Positions 10,956 to 20,224 of a DNA stretch of 64,000 nt are shown piece by piece. The notes below the pieces were generated by a model, which was not told where the DNA came from, searched no databases, and was given only the letters and a program-made list of their open reading frames with translations. Origin of the DNA: Candidatus Protistibacter heckmannii. GTDB taxonomy: Bacteria > Pseudomonadota > Gammaproteobacteria > Burkholderiales > Burkholderiaceae. Position numbers and translations under genes: made by a program. The first letter of the stretch is position 1; every line of letters begins with the position of its first letter. The stretch is from positions 1 through 64,000 of the forward strand of contig JALBVF010000007.1 in assembly GCA_025050535.1 (NCBI GenBank), written 5' to 3'.

Positions 10956-12077
10956 TTGATACGGCAATATAAAGATTGAGCTTATTATCATTTCTGGCAT
11001 GCGAATTGGCATAGAAAAAGAAGACGCTCGATACCAGAAACTGGAGCAACTGCACGAGAGGCGAAAGCAGGTCGTGAGATTGCATCGGAAGGGATACGGA
11101 GTCATGGCCATCGCGGAGTTGACAGGGCTGAGTTACCCGGCGGCTCGACTGGCCATTGATCTCTATGAAGAAGGGAGCGCGGCGGCCATGAAGCCGCACC
11201 CACGAGCTCATACGCCAGGAGACGGAAGACGGCTGAATGCGGATCAAGAAGAAGCAATCCGGCGCACGATCTGCGACAAACGTCCGGAGCAGTTGAAGAT
11301 GGAATCTGCGCTCTGGACGCGAGGCGCGGTCATGCTGTTCATCGAACAGGAATACGCGGTCAGACTCTCAATACGTGCGGTCGGAGACTACCTCAAGCGC
11401 TGGGGTTTCACGCCGAAAAAGCCGATCAAGCGCGCTTACGAACAGCGACCGGAGGCTGTCAAGCAGTGGATCGATCAGGAGTATCCGGCCATCGAGAAGC
11501 GTGCCAAGGCCGAAGGTGGCGAGACTCACTGGGGTGACGAAACCGCGTTGGTGAATACGGATGTGCGGGGCCGCAGTTATGCTCCCAAAGGGAAAACCCC
11601 GGTCACGATGGCGGTTAGAGGTACGCGACAGAAGCTGTCGATGATTTCCACAGTGACCAATCAGGGCAAGGCAAGCTGGATGATCATCGATGGTGCCTTT
11701 AACCACGAGAAGCTCATCGAGTTCTTCGAGGCGCTGGTGGCCGATGGCAAGCGCGGGCAAGAAAGTGTTCCTGATCCTCGACAACCTCGGCGTGCATCAC
11801 TGCAAGCCGGTCAAGGCATGGCTTGCCGAGCATCAAGCCGACATCGAAGTCTTTTACCTGCCAAGCTACAGCCCGGAGCTCAATCTGGATGAGCGACTCA
11901 ACGCCGACCTGAAACATGTCATCAGCACACGAGTCCCCGTCATAACAAAGGCCAAATTACACGCTGCAGCAAAGAACCATATGGCGTTCATCGAAATCCA
12001 TTCCGAACGCGTGAAATCCTACTTCCAGGACCCCCGCGTCAAATACGCCGAATGAAAACTCCTTAATGCCGGATCAA
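10956..12077 (+). mobile_element. IS630-family insertion sequence, 1122 bp
   Basis: The element is bounded by imperfect terminal inverted repeats (left TTGATACGGCA, right end reverse-complement TTGATCCGGCA) and flanked by TA dinucleotides at 10954-10955 and 12078-12079. That is the TA target duplication expected of IS630/Tc1-mariner-type elements. It carries one transposase gene on the plus strand, which is frameshifted. It sits between coq7 and mraZ and ends 50 bases before the mraZ promoter -35 box. Confidence 0.88.
10999..12055 (+). pseudogene. IS630-family transposase, frameshifted
   Basis: DDE transposase of about 350 residues that would catalyse cut-and-paste movement of the surrounding element. 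The N-terminal helix-turn-helix region (IAELTGLSYPAARLAI) is followed by the conserved WGFTPKKPIKRAYEQ segment. The DDE residues are in THWGDETALV, LILDNLGVHH and LNLDERLNADLK. The frame breaks at about 11751-11757: the expected Lys-Arg-Ala-Gly-Lys-Lys stretch is read as KRGQES, which fits loss of two bases from a CGCGCG run. The C-terminal half continues in another frame to 12055. No slippery heptamer is seen at the break, so this is decay and not programmed frameshifting. Confidence 0.87.
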
Positions 12078-12127
12078 TAAGTCTTTGTTTCCAAAGTAGA
12101 TTTTTCTTTCCGAAACAACGGAAATGC

Positions 12128-12156
12128 TTGACCTGGTTTTGCCCTTCCCCTAAAGT
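12128..12156 (+). promoter_or_regulatory. sigma70-type promoter of the dcw cluster
   Basis: TTGACC at 12128-12133, a 17-base spacer, and TAAAGT at 12151-12156 match the -35 and -10 consensus well. The start of mraZ lies 53 bases beyond. The -10 box abuts the first unit of the MraZ-type operator. The upstream IS ends about 50 bases before the -35, so it leaves this promoter complete. Confidence 0.68.
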
Positions 12157-12195
12157 GGGAGAAAGTGTGGGTTAGTGTTTTTTTGTGGTGAGAGG
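12156..12195 (+). promoter_or_regulatory. putative MraZ operator, 10-bp-phased TGGG-like repeats
   Basis: Units starting with TG recur exactly every 10 bases at 12156 (TGGGA), 12166 (TGTGGG), 12176 (TGTTT) and 12186 (TGGTG). MraZ is known to bind TGGGN repeats spaced one helical turn apart upstream of its own gene. The site overlaps the -10 box, as expected for autorepression. The third unit is degenerate. Confidence 0.62.
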
Positions 12196-12208
12196 TGTAG
12201 GTCAAACC

Positions 12209-12637
12209 ATGTTTCAGGGCGCGTCAGCATTGTCACTGGATGCCAAGGGGCGGATATCAATTCCGGCCCGGCATCGTGACGCCCTGCAATTGAAGTCCGA
12301 AGGCCGCGCCACCCTCACCAAGCACCCCGACGGTTGTCTGCTGCTCTTCCCCCGTCCCGAATGGGAAACCTTCCGCGCCAAGATCGCCAGCCTGCCGATG
12401 GACGCCCATTGGTGGCGGCGCATTTTCCTGGGCAACGCCATGGACGTGGACATGGACGGCGCCGGCCGCATGCTGATCGCGCCCGAGCTGCGCGCCGCTG
12501 GCGGGCTGGAGAAGAACGTGATGTTGCTGGGCATGGGCAGCCATTTCGAAATCTGGGACGCCGCGACCTACTCGGACAAGGAGCAGGCGGCGATGGTGTC
12601 GGGCATGCCCGAGGCGCTCAAGCAGTTCAGCTTCTGA
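12209..12637 (+). CDS. mraZ: transcriptional regulator MraZ
   Basis: First gene of the division and cell-wall cluster. MraZ is a ring-forming DNA-binding protein with two AbrB-like SpoVT repeats that represses its own operon. The 142-residue product starts at [17 protein letters not shown]; an upstream in-frame codon at 12185 would add eight residues before the conserved start and is less likely. Both family motifs are present: [14 protein letters not shown] in the first repeat and [13 protein letters not shown] in the second. The stop is one base before the rsmH start, so the two are probably co-transcribed and coupled. Confidence 0.95.
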   Translation: MFQGASALSLDAKGRISIPARHRDALQLKSEGRATLTKHPDGCLLLFPRPEWETFRAKIASLPMDAHWWRRIFLGNAMDVDMDGAGRMLIAPELRAAGGLEKNVMLLGMGSHFEIWDAATYSDKEQAAMVSGMPEALKQFSF

Positions 12638-12638
12638 G

Positions 12639-13673
12639 ATGGAAGACAGGCATACGGAGAAAAGCGGCGCGGCGCATCGCACCGTCCTGCTCGATGAAGC
12701 GGTGGATGCGCTGATGTGGCGTGAAGACGGCGTCTATGTGGACGGCACCTTCGGCCGCGGCGGCCACAGCCGGCTGATTCTTCAGCGGCTTGGGGCGGCG
12801 GGGCGTCTGCTGGCCTTCGACAAGGACTCGGAAGCGATCGCGGCTGGCGAGTCGCTGGCGCAAGAGGTGGGGCGGGCTCATGAGGGCCGCCCGGTGACGG
12901 AAGTTGGAGCAGGGAAGAAGTTCGAAGTGATCCATGCCAGTTTTGCCGACATGGGGGAGAGGCTGGCCGAGCGCGGTGTGCGCGCGGCCGCTGGGGTGTT
13001 GCTGGACCTTGGGGTGAGTTCCCCCCAGCTGGATCAGGGTGAGAGGGGCTTTTCCTTTCGTCAGGACGGCCCGCTAGACATGCGCATGGACACCAGCCGC
13101 GGATTGACTGCGGCGCAGTGGCTGGCGCAGGCGGATGAACAAGAAATAGCCAAGGTGATAAGCGACTATGGGGAAGAACGGTTTGCTGTACCGATTGCAA
13201 GGGCGATTGTTGCTCGCAGGCTGCAGGCCGGCGAGCTTGGGCCTCTCGAGCGCACCGCTGAGCTTGCCGCCGTCGTGGCGCAAGCCGTCAAAACTCGCGA
13301 AAAAGGGCAGGATCCTGCGACCCGGGCCTTTCAGGCTATACGGATTTTCGTCAATCAAGAGCTTGAGGATTTATCGCGGGGCCTGACGGCGGCGATGGAT
13401 TTGCTGGAAACGGGAGGGCGGCTGGTGGTCATCAGCTTTCATTCGCTCGAAGACCGGGTGGTGAAACAGTTCATGCAGGCCCATGCGGGCAAGCGTGGGG
13501 GATGGCTCTCCGGTCCGCAGGACGCCCTGTCCCGCCGTCTTCCGATGCGCGGCGAAATCGGTCCCGCGCCGCGCCTCAAGCTGCTGGGCAAGAGCAAGCC
13601 GGGCGAGCTCGAACTCGCCGGCAACCGGCGCGCCAGGTCGGCCATCATACGCGTGGCGGAGAAGCTGCAGTGA
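12639..13673 (+). CDS. rsmH: 16S rRNA (cytosine(1402)-N4)-methyltransferase
   Basis: RsmH (MraW) methylates N4 of C1402 in the 16S rRNA decoding centre using S-adenosylmethionine. The 344-residue protein shows the family motifs in order: [13 protein letters not shown] (SAM binding), [40 protein letters not shown], and [12 protein letters not shown] near the end. The segment [20 protein letters not shown] is also typical. The last four bases (GTGA) overlap the GTG start of ftsL, giving translational coupling. No anomaly is visible. Confidence 0.96.
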   Translation: MEDRHTEKSGAAHRTVLLDEAVDALMWREDGVYVDGTFGRGGHSRLILQRLGAAGRLLAFDKDSEAIAAGESLAQEVGRAHEGRPVTEVGAGKKFEVIHASFADMGERLAERGVRAAAGVLLDLGVSSPQLDQGERGFSFRQDGPLDMRMDTSRGLTAAQWLAQADEQEIAKVISDYGEERFAVPIARAIVARRLQAGELGPLERTAELAAVVAQAVKTREKGQDPATRAFQAIRIFVNQELEDLSRGLTAAMDLLETGGRLVVISFHSLEDRVVKQFMQAHAGKRGGWLSGPQDALSRRLPMRGEIGPAPRLKLLGKSKPGELELAGNRRARSAIIRVAEKLQ

Positions 13674-13990
13674 ACCGTCTGGCATTCTTGCTGCTCGTCA
13701 TCCTGATCCTCTGCTCGCTTTCCCTCGTCGACGCCCAGCACCGCGCCCGCGTCAAATTCGTCGACCTCGAACGCGCCCAGGGCGAGCAGCGCCAGCTCGA
13801 GACCGGCTGGTCGCAGCTGCAGTACGAGCAGAGCACGCTCGCCAAGAGCTCGCGCATCACCGACGCCGCGCGCAGCCAGCTCGGCATGAGCATCATCGCT
13901 CCCTCGCGCACCCAATACCTGCAGGATCCGGGCGCACCCGCGGCGGCAGCCGGCGCCGCCGCTCCCGCTGCAACAGGGGCTGGTGCCTGA
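13670..13990 (+). CDS. ftsL: cell division protein FtsL
   Basis: Small bitopic membrane protein of the divisome, partner of FtsB and FtsQ and activator of FtsWI. The 106-residue product has one N-terminal transmembrane helix ([17 protein letters not shown], residues about 4-20) and then a periplasmic leucine/glutamine-rich coiled-coil (residues about 25-75). An Ala/Pro-rich tail follows. The start is GTG at 13670, overlapping the rsmH stop; the region before it is inside rsmH. The stop TGA shares one base with the ftsI ATG. Identification rests on size, topology and position, as FtsL is poorly conserved. Confidence 0.92.
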   Translation: MNRLAFLLLVILILCSLSLVDAQHRARVKFVDLERAQGEQRQLETGWSQLQYEQSTLAKSSRITDAARSQLGMSIIAPSRTQYLQDPGAPAAAAGAAAPAATGAGA

Positions 13991-15813
13991 TGCTCGGCAA
14001 GCTGTTCCGCAAAGACGTGAAGCCCGGTGGCCGCACCGGCACGCGGGGCCGCGTGCCCGGCGTGCAGTTCGCGTCCAGCCCAGTGCTCGGCCTGCGCCTG
14101 CCCATGTGGCGCTCGCGCCTCGTCGTCTTCCTGCTCTTCGCCGCCTTCGCCTCGCTCGTCGGCCGCACGCTCTGGATCCAGGGCCCCGGCAACGCCTTCT
14201 ATGAAGAAGAAGGCCGCAAGCGCTTCCAGCGCACGCTCGAAATGCCCGCCACGCGCGGCAAGATCATGGACCGCTCCGGCATCGTGCTCGCCACCAGCCT
14301 GCCCGCCAAGGCCATCTGGGCCGTGCCCGAGGAAGTCGACGACAAGCTGCCCGCCGCGCAGTTCGCCCAGCTCGCCAGCCTGCTCGGCATGCCCGAGCGC
14401 GACCTACGCCGCAAACTCGCCGGTGAGAAAAGCTTCATCTACCTCAAGCGCCAGGTGCCAAACGACGTCGCCGACAAGATCGCCGCGCTGAAGATCGACG
14501 GCGTCTACCAGCAGCGCGAATACCGCCGCTTCTATCCCGAGGGCGAAGCCATGGCCCACGTGGTCGGCTTCACCAACATCGAAGACCGCGGCCAGGAAGG
14601 CATGGAGCTGTCGCAGGAGAAAAGCCTCGCCGGAAAATCCGGGCAGCGCACCGTCATCAAGGACCGCCTGGGCCGCGTCATCGAAGACATCGGCATGATC
14701 ACGCCGCCGCGCGACGGCGCCGACCTCACGCTGTCCATCGACAGCAAGATCCAATACCTCGCCTACAATGAACTGTGCGCCTCCATCGCCGAGCACAAGG
14801 CCAAGGCTGGCGGCGCCGTCGTCGTCGACACGCTCACCGGCGAAATCCTGGCTCTGGTCAACTGGCCCAGCTACAACCCCAACTTGCGCGTCGGTCTCTC
14901 CGGCGAGCAACTGCGCAACCGCGTGCTCACCGACACCTTCGAGCCTGGTTCGACCATGAAGCCCATCACCGTCGCCGCCGCGATGGAGCTGGGCAAGGTC
15001 ACCCCCGACACTATCATCCAGGCCGGCCCAGGCAAAATGGCCTTCGGCTCCAGCGTCATCACCGACACCCGCCAGAACGGCGCCATCTCCGTGAGCCACG
15101 TCATCCAGGTCTCGAGCAACATCGGCGCGGCCAAGATCGGACTGATGATGGAGCCCAAGCAGCTCTGGGAGATGTACCAGACCGTTGGCCTGGGCCAGGT
15201 GCCGCGCATCGGCTTCCCCGGCGCGGTGGCCGGGCGCGTGCGGCCCTATCAGAAGTGGCGGATGATCGAGCAGGTCACCATGTCCTACGGCTACGGCCTG
15301 TCGGCCTCGCTGCTGCAGATGGCGCGCGCCTACACTATGTTCGCGCGCGACGGCGAGATCATCCCGCTCACCATCACCCGCGCCGACGGCCCCGTGCAGG
15401 GCGCCCGCGTCATCTCCGCCAAGACCGCGCGCCATATCCGCGAGATGCTCGAGACCGTCGTCGAGCCCGGCGGCACCGCCACCAAGGCCCACGTCGAAGG
15501 CTACCGCGTCGGCGGCAAGACCAGCACCGTGCACAAGCAGCTGGGCAAGGGCTACGCCTCTGACCGCTACCGCGGCTTCTTCGTCGGCATCGCGCCGATG
15601 AGCAAGCCGCGCATCGTCGTCGCCGTGATGATCGACGATCCCTGCGCTGGCGGCCACTACGGCGGCGACGTCGCCGGCCCCGTGTTCTCCGCCATCACCG
15701 GCGGCACCCTGCGCGCGCTCAACCTGCCGCCCGACGCGCCGCTCATCCAGCCCACGCGCCAGATGGTCTCGGCGGACTCCGTCGCCGCCAGTCTGCCGGA
15801 GAAGACCCGATGA
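13990..15813 (+). CDS. ftsI: septal peptidoglycan transpeptidase FtsI (PBP3), with KTG-to-KTS change
   Basis: Class B penicillin-binding protein that cross-links septal peptidoglycan with FtsW. The 607-residue protein has a cytoplasmic N-terminus, one transmembrane helix (about residues 40-60), the PBP dimer domain (TRGKIMDRSG), and the transpeptidase domain. The acyl-enzyme motif STMK is at Ser321-Lys324 and the SSN motif at 375-377. The third motif, normally KTG(T), reads Lys510-Thr511-Ser512-Thr. The start is chosen at 13990 because MLGKLFRKD follows the ftsL stop with a one-base overlap. Everything else agrees with FtsI of Burkholderiales. The Ser substitution is unusual and treated as a finding. 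Confidence 0.95.
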   Translation: MLGKLFRKDVKPGGRTGTRGRVPGVQFASSPVLGLRLPMWRSRLVVFLLFAAFASLVGRTLWIQGPGNAFYEEEGRKRFQRTLEMPATRGKIMDRSGIVLATSLPAKAIWAVPEEVDDKLPAAQFAQLASLLGMPERDLRRKLAGEKSFIYLKRQVPNDVADKIAALKIDGVYQQREYRRFYPEGEAMAHVVGFTNIEDRGQEGMELSQEKSLAGKSGQRTVIKDRLGRVIEDIGMITPPRDGADLTLSIDSKIQYLAYNELCASIAEHKAKAGGAVVVDTLTGEILALVNWPSYNPNLRVGLSGEQLRNRVLTDTFEPGSTMKPITVAAAMELGKVTPDTIIQAGPGKMAFGSSVITDTRQNGAISVSHVIQVSSNIGAAKIGLMMEPKQLWEMYQTVGLGQVPRIGFPGAVAGRVRPYQKWRMIEQVTMSYGYGLSASLLQMARAYTMFARDGEIIPLTITRADGPVQGARVISAKTARHIREMLETVVEPGGTATKAHVEGYRVGGKTSTVHKQLGKGYASDRYRGFFVGIAPMSKPRIVVAVMIDDPCAGGHYGGDVAGPVFSAITGGTLRALNLPPDAPLIQPTRQMVSADSVAASLPEKTR

Positions 15814-17591
15814 GCGCGCCCAGCACGCACATGCAGACCGGCGCCCCGGACGCGCCGCTCACCGTCGAGAAAGTCCTCGGCTGGCTGCGCGAGCATGCGC
15901 GCCACGGCGAGAACGCCGCGCACGGCGAAGCCGCCGCCGCGCTGGCCCGCGCCAACCTCAGCGCCGACAGCCGCGAGCTCTCCCTGGGCGACGTCTTCCT
16001 CGCCTACCCGGTCGGCAACGCGCACGGCAACGGCAGCCAGCGCAGCGACGGCCGGCCCTATATCGCCGCTGCCGCCGAAGCCGGTGCGGCCGCCATCCTC
16101 TACGAGCCCGATGACATGCTCGAGGGCGCCGCCCTGGCCATCGCCGAACTGCTCGGCACTCCCCGCGCGCAGGACCTGCGCGAAGGCAGCCGCGGCGAAG
16201 CGCCCGTGGCCTACGGCCGCCGCCCCGCCGTGCTGCCCGTGCCAGGCCTCGCCGCCCTTGCGGGCGAAATCGCCGACGCCTGGTACGGCCGGCCCAGCGC
16301 GGCCATGCAGGTCGTCGGTGTGACCGGCACCAATGGCAAGACCTCCTGCGCCATGTGGACCGCGCACATGCTCGCCGCGCGCCGCTGCGCCGTGATCGGA
16401 ACCTTGGGCGCGGGCTTCCCAGGCGCCATGGCCGCCACCGGCTTCACCACGCCCGACGCGACGCGCCTGCAGTGCCGCCTCGCCGCACTGCGCGCGGCCG
16501 GGGCCGGCGCGCTCGCCATGGAAGTCTCCTCGCATGCGCTCGACCAGAACCGCGTCGGCGGCGTTCGCTTCCATACGGCGGTCTTCACCAACCTCACGCA
16601 AGACCATCTCGACTACCACGGTGACATGGCCGAATACGAGGCCGCCAAGGCCCGGCTCTTCCGCTGGCCCGGCCTGCGAGCCGCCGTGATCAACCTCGAC
16701 GATCCCGCCGGCCTGCGCTTGCTCGGCGCCGTCGCGCCCGGAGTGCGCGTCATCGGCTACAGCCTGCGCGATCCCAAGAGCGGCCCTGTGCAGCTCCCCG
16801 CCGACTGCGAACTGCTGCTCGCGCGCGACGTCGACTACGCCGCCACCGGCCTGCGCTTCTCCGTCTTGGCCGACATCGCCGAACCTGGCGAGCCCGCCGC
16901 CGCCCGGCCGCTGCGCCAAGCACGCGTCGAAACCGGCCTGCTCGGCGAATTCAACGTCAGAAACGCCCTGGCCGTCCTCGGCGCGGCGCTCGCCTGCGGC
17001 ATGCCCTGGCGCGAGGCGCTGGCCGCCTTGAGTCATCTGCCCAGCGTGCCAGGGCGCATGGAGCAGGTCGACTCCGGCGCCAAGGCCGCGAAAGCCGCCG
17101 GCAAGGGCCGGGCGCTCGCGCCCGCCGCCGTCATCGACTTCGCCCACACGCCCGATGCGCTCGAAAAAGCGCTGGCCGCCCTGCGTCCGCTGGCCGCGGC
17201 GCGCGGCGGCGAACTCTGGTGCGTCTTCGGCTGCGGCGGCGACCGCGACGCCGGCAAGCGGCCCAAGATGGGCGCGGCCGCCGAGCGCCTCGCGGACCAC
17301 GTCGTGCTCACCTCCGACAATCCGCGCCGCGAAAACGCCGAGTCCATCATCGCCATGATCCAGTCCGGCATGCGCGAGCCCGCCAAGGCGGCGGTCATGA
17401 CCGACCGCGCCGCCGCCATCCTGCACGCCCTGCGCCGCTGCGCCGACGCCGACGTCGTGCTCGTCGCCGGCAAGGGCCACGAGGCCTATCAGGAGATCGC
17501 CGGCAAGAAGGCGCCGTTCTCCGACAACGAACACGTGAGCCTGGCGCTGGCCGCCCGCGTCACGATGGCCGATCCGGGAGCGCGCCCATGA
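15810..17591 (+). CDS. murE: UDP-MurNAc-tripeptide synthetase MurE (meso-DAP adding)
   Basis: Cytoplasmic ATP-dependent ligase that adds the third residue to UDP-MurNAc-L-Ala-D-Glu. The 593-residue protein is longer than the usual 490-520, mainly through Ala-rich stretches in the N-terminal domain and a loop near residue 420. The ATP-binding motif TGTNGKTS lies at about 172-179, with the lysine to be carbamylated in YEAAKARLF. The DNPR motif (TSDNPRREN) specifies meso-diaminopimelate, and GKGHEAYQ closes the C-terminal domain. The ATG overlaps the ftsI stop by four bases, and its own stop overlaps the murF ATG by four. It appears functional. Confidence 0.95.
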   Translation: MSAPSTHMQTGAPDAPLTVEKVLGWLREHARHGENAAHGEAAAALARANLSADSRELSLGDVFLAYPVGNAHGNGSQRSDGRPYIAAAAEAGAAAILYEPDDMLEGAALAIAELLGTPRAQDLREGSRGEAPVAYGRRPAVLPVPGLAALAGEIADAWYGRPSAAMQVVGVTGTNGKTSCAMWTAHMLAARRCAVIGTLGAGFPGAMAATGFTTPDATRLQCRLAALRAAGAGALAMEVSSHALDQNRVGGVRFHTAVFTNLTQDHLDYHGDMAEYEAAKARLFRWPGLRAAVINLDDPAGLRLLGAVAPGVRVIGYSLRDPKSGPVQLPADCELLLARDVDYAATGLRFSVLADIAEPGEPAAARPLRQARVETGLLGEFNVRNALAVLGAALACGMPWREALAALSHLPSVPGRMEQVDSGAKAAKAAGKGRALAPAAVIDFAHTPDALEKALAALRPLAAARGGELWCVFGCGGDRDAGKRPKMGAAAERLADHVVLTSDNPRRENAESIIAMIQSGMREPAKAAVMTDRAAAILHALRRCADADVVLVAGKGHEAYQEIAGKKAPFSDNEHVSLALAARVTMADPGARP

Positions 17592-19033
17592 GCGACATGC
17601 AGACCATGCAGGCCGAAGGATCGCCCATGATGCAGCTGCGCGAAGCCGCCGCCGCCGTGCCCGGCTCGCGCGTCGTCGGCGCCAAGGTGGTCGACGCCGC
17701 CGGCATCGCCTTCTCGCGCGTGTGCACCGACAGCCGCGCCGTCCAGAGCGGCGATCTGTTCATCGCCCTGGTCGGCGAGCGCTTCGACGCCCACGACTTC
17801 CTTGCCGAAGTCGCCGCGCAGGGCGCCGCCGCCGTCATGGTCAGCCGCCTCGTCGACGCCCGCCCGCTGCCGCAGCTGCTAGTGGAGGACACCCGCGTGG
17901 CGCTGGGCATGCTCGCGCACGCCTGGCGCGAGCGCTTCAGCATTCCCGTGGCCGCCGTCACCGGCAGCAACGGCAAGACCACCGTCAAGGAAATGCTCGC
18001 CTCTATCTTCGCGGCCCAGGCCGGCGAGGAGGGCCGTCTGGCCACGGCCGGCAACTTCAACAACGACATCGGCCTGCCGCTCACCCTGCTGCGCCTGCGC
18101 GAAGGCCACAAGCTCGCCGCCATCGAAATGGGCATGAACCATCCCGGAGAGACCGCCAGCCTGGCCGCCATCGCCGCCCCCACCATCGGCCTGATCAACA
18201 ACGCCCAGCGCGAGCACCAGGAATTCATGGAAACCGTCGAGGCCGTGGCCCGCGAGCATGCTGACCTGCTGCACGCGCTGCCCGCCGACGGTGTCGCCGT
18301 CTTCCCCGCCGACGAGGAATACAGCGTGCTGTGGCGTGAAGCCGCCGCCGGCCGCAAGGTGCTCGACTTCGCCCTGCGCGGCGCAGGCTGCGCCGCGCAG
18401 GCGGCGGTCACTGGCGACTGGCAGGCCGACGCCGACGGCCTCACCGTCGACATCGACACGCCCGAGGGCAACCTCGGCGTTCGCCTGTCCGCCTTCGGCA
18501 CACACAACGCCCGCAACGCCCTGGCCGCCACGGCGGCGGCGCTGGCCGCCGGTGTGAGCCTCGAAGTCGTGCGCGATGGCCTGGAAAACTTCACGCCCGT
18601 CAAAGGCCGGCTGCAGCGCAAGGCCGGCCCCGGCGGCGCCGTCATCGTGGACGACACCTACAACGCCAACCCCGACTCCGTGCGCGCCGCTATCGACGTG
18701 CTCGCCGCCATGCCTGCGCCGCGCGCCCTGATCCTCGGCGACATGGGCGAAGTCGGCAGCCGCGGCGACGAATTCCACGCCGAAGTCGGCGCCTACGCCA
18801 AGGCGCGCGGCATCCAGGCGCTGCTGGCCGTCGGTCCGATGTCGCGTCAGGCCTGCGAAGCCTTCGGTGCCGGCGCCACGCATTTCCTCGACATGGATGT
18901 GATGCTCGCGGCGCTGCCCGGCGCGCTGCGCGCGCTCACCGGCGGCGGCGTCAACAGCATCCTGGTCAAGGGCTCGCGCTTCATGCGCATGGAACGCACT
19001 GTCGAGAGCCTGTGCTCCGGCGCAACGAAATAA
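17588..19033 (+). CDS. murF: UDP-MurNAc-pentapeptide synthetase MurF
   Basis: Ligase that adds D-Ala-D-Ala to UDP-MurNAc-tripeptide, finishing the cytoplasmic pentapeptide precursor. The 481-residue protein carries [12 protein letters not shown] at about 125-136, [19 protein letters not shown] and [14 protein letters not shown], all typical of MurF. The start ATG at 17588 overlaps the murE stop as ATGA. The N-terminal [12 protein letters not shown] stretch is rich in Met, so a start a few codons later is possible. The gene is followed by 17 bases containing AAGGAA before mraY. Confidence 0.95.
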   Translation: MSDMQTMQAEGSPMMQLREAAAAVPGSRVVGAKVVDAAGIAFSRVCTDSRAVQSGDLFIALVGERFDAHDFLAEVAAQGAAAVMVSRLVDARPLPQLLVEDTRVALGMLAHAWRERFSIPVAAVTGSNGKTTVKEMLASIFAAQAGEEGRLATAGNFNNDIGLPLTLLRLREGHKLAAIEMGMNHPGETASLAAIAAPTIGLINNAQREHQEFMETVEAVAREHADLLHALPADGVAVFPADEEYSVLWREAAAGRKVLDFALRGAGCAAQAAVTGDWQADADGLTVDIDTPEGNLGVRLSAFGTHNARNALAATAAALAAGVSLEVVRDGLENFTPVKGRLQRKAGPGGAVIVDDTYNANPDSVRAAIDVLAAMPAPRALILGDMGEVGSRGDEFHAEVGAYAKARGIQALLAVGPMSRQACEAFGAGATHFLDMDVMLAALPGALRALTGGGVNSILVKGSRFMRMERTVESLCSGATK

Positions 19034-19050
19034 AAGAAGGAATAACGCGC

Positions 19051-20220
19051 ATGCTCCTGCTCCTGGCCCAATGGCTGCAGAACGATCTGAGCTTCCTGCG
19101 GGTAGTCAACTACCTGACCTTCCGCGCGGTCATGGCGACCATGACCGCCCTGGCCATCGGCCTCGTCTGCGGCCCCTGGGTGATCCGCAAGCTCACCGAA
19201 TTGAAGGTCGGCCAGGCGGTGCGCACCGACGGCCCGCAGACCCACCTCGTCAAATCCGGCACGCCCACCATGGGCGGCGTGCTCATCCTGATCGGCATCG
19301 CCGTCGCGACCCCGCTCTGGGCGGACATCTCCAACCGCTTCGTCTGGATCGTGATGCTCGTCACCTTCGGCTTCGGCGCGGTCGGCTGGGTGGACGATTA
19401 CCGCAAGGTCGTGCACCGCGATCCCAAGGGTATGTCCTCGCGCGAGAAATTCTTCTGGCAGACGGTGATCGGCCTGTTCGCCGCCGTCTACCTCGCTTTC
19501 TCCGTCTCCGAGGTCAACAACCCCAAGGTGCTGGCGCTCTTCATGAACTGGGTCCGGAGCGGCTTCTCGCTCAACCTGCCCGCCAACGCTAACCTGCTCG
19601 TGCCCTTCTTAAAGGAAGTGAGCTATCCGCTGGGCGTGGCCGGCTTCATCGTGCTGACCTATCTGGTCATCGTCGGATCAAGCAACGCCGTCAACCTCAC
19701 CGACGGCCTCGACGGTCTGGTCATCATGCCCGTGGTTCTCGTCGGCAGCGCCCTGGGCGTGTTCGCCTACGTGATGGGCAACGTGCTGTATTCGCGCTAT
19801 CTCTTCTTCCCGCACATTCCCGGCTGCGGCGAGCTTCTGATCTTCTGCTCGGCCATGGCCGGGGCGGGTCTCGCCTTCCTCTGGTACAACGCGCATCCGG
19901 CCCAGGTCTTCATGGGCGACGTCGGTGCGCTCGCCCTGGGCGGAGCGCTGGGAGCGATCGCCGTGATCGTGCGCCAGGAGATCGTGCTCTTCATCATGGG
20001 CGGCGTGTTCGTCGCCGAGACCCTGTCGGTCATGGCCCAGGTGGCCTGGTTCAAATACACGCGCAAGCGCTACGGCGAAGGCCGCCGCCTGCTCAAGATG
20101 GCGCCGCTGCACCATCACTTCGAACTCTCCGGCTGGAAGGAAACGCAAGTCGTGGTGCGTTTCTGGATCGTCACGCTGATGCTGGTCCTGGTCGGCCTGT
20201 CCACGCTCAAGCTGCGGTGA
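19051..20220 (+). CDS. mraY: phospho-MurNAc-pentapeptide transferase MraY
   Basis: Integral membrane enzyme that transfers phospho-MurNAc-pentapeptide to undecaprenyl phosphate, making lipid I. The 389-residue product has about ten transmembrane helices. Catalytic motifs are present: VDDYRK (Asp pair at the active site), [24 protein letters not shown], and the cytoplasmic [13 protein letters not shown]. The chosen ATG at 19051 is preceded by AAGGAA; a start at 19012 would lie inside murF. Length and motif spacing are normal for the family. Confidence 0.96.
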   Translation: MLLLLAQWLQNDLSFLRVVNYLTFRAVMATMTALAIGLVCGPWVIRKLTELKVGQAVRTDGPQTHLVKSGTPTMGGVLILIGIAVATPLWADISNRFVWIVMLVTFGFGAVGWVDDYRKVVHRDPKGMSSREKFFWQTVIGLFAAVYLAFSVSEVNNPKVLALFMNWVRSGFSLNLPANANLLVPFLKEVSYPLGVAGFIVLTYLVIVGSSNAVNLTDGLDGLVIMPVVLVGSALGVFAYVMGNVLYSRYLFFPHIPGCGELLIFCSAMAGAGLAFLWYNAHPAQVFMGDVGALALGGALGAIAVIVRQEIVLFIMGGVFVAETLSVMAQVAWFKYTRKRYGEGRRLLKMAPLHHHFELSGWKETQVVVRFWIVTLMLVLVGLSTLKLR

Positions 20221-20224
20221 GGCG

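Noticed and set aside
11740-11765. Programmed frameshift in the IS630 transposase
   Set aside because: There is no slippery A6G or A7-type heptamer; the break is explained by two missing bases in a CG repeat.
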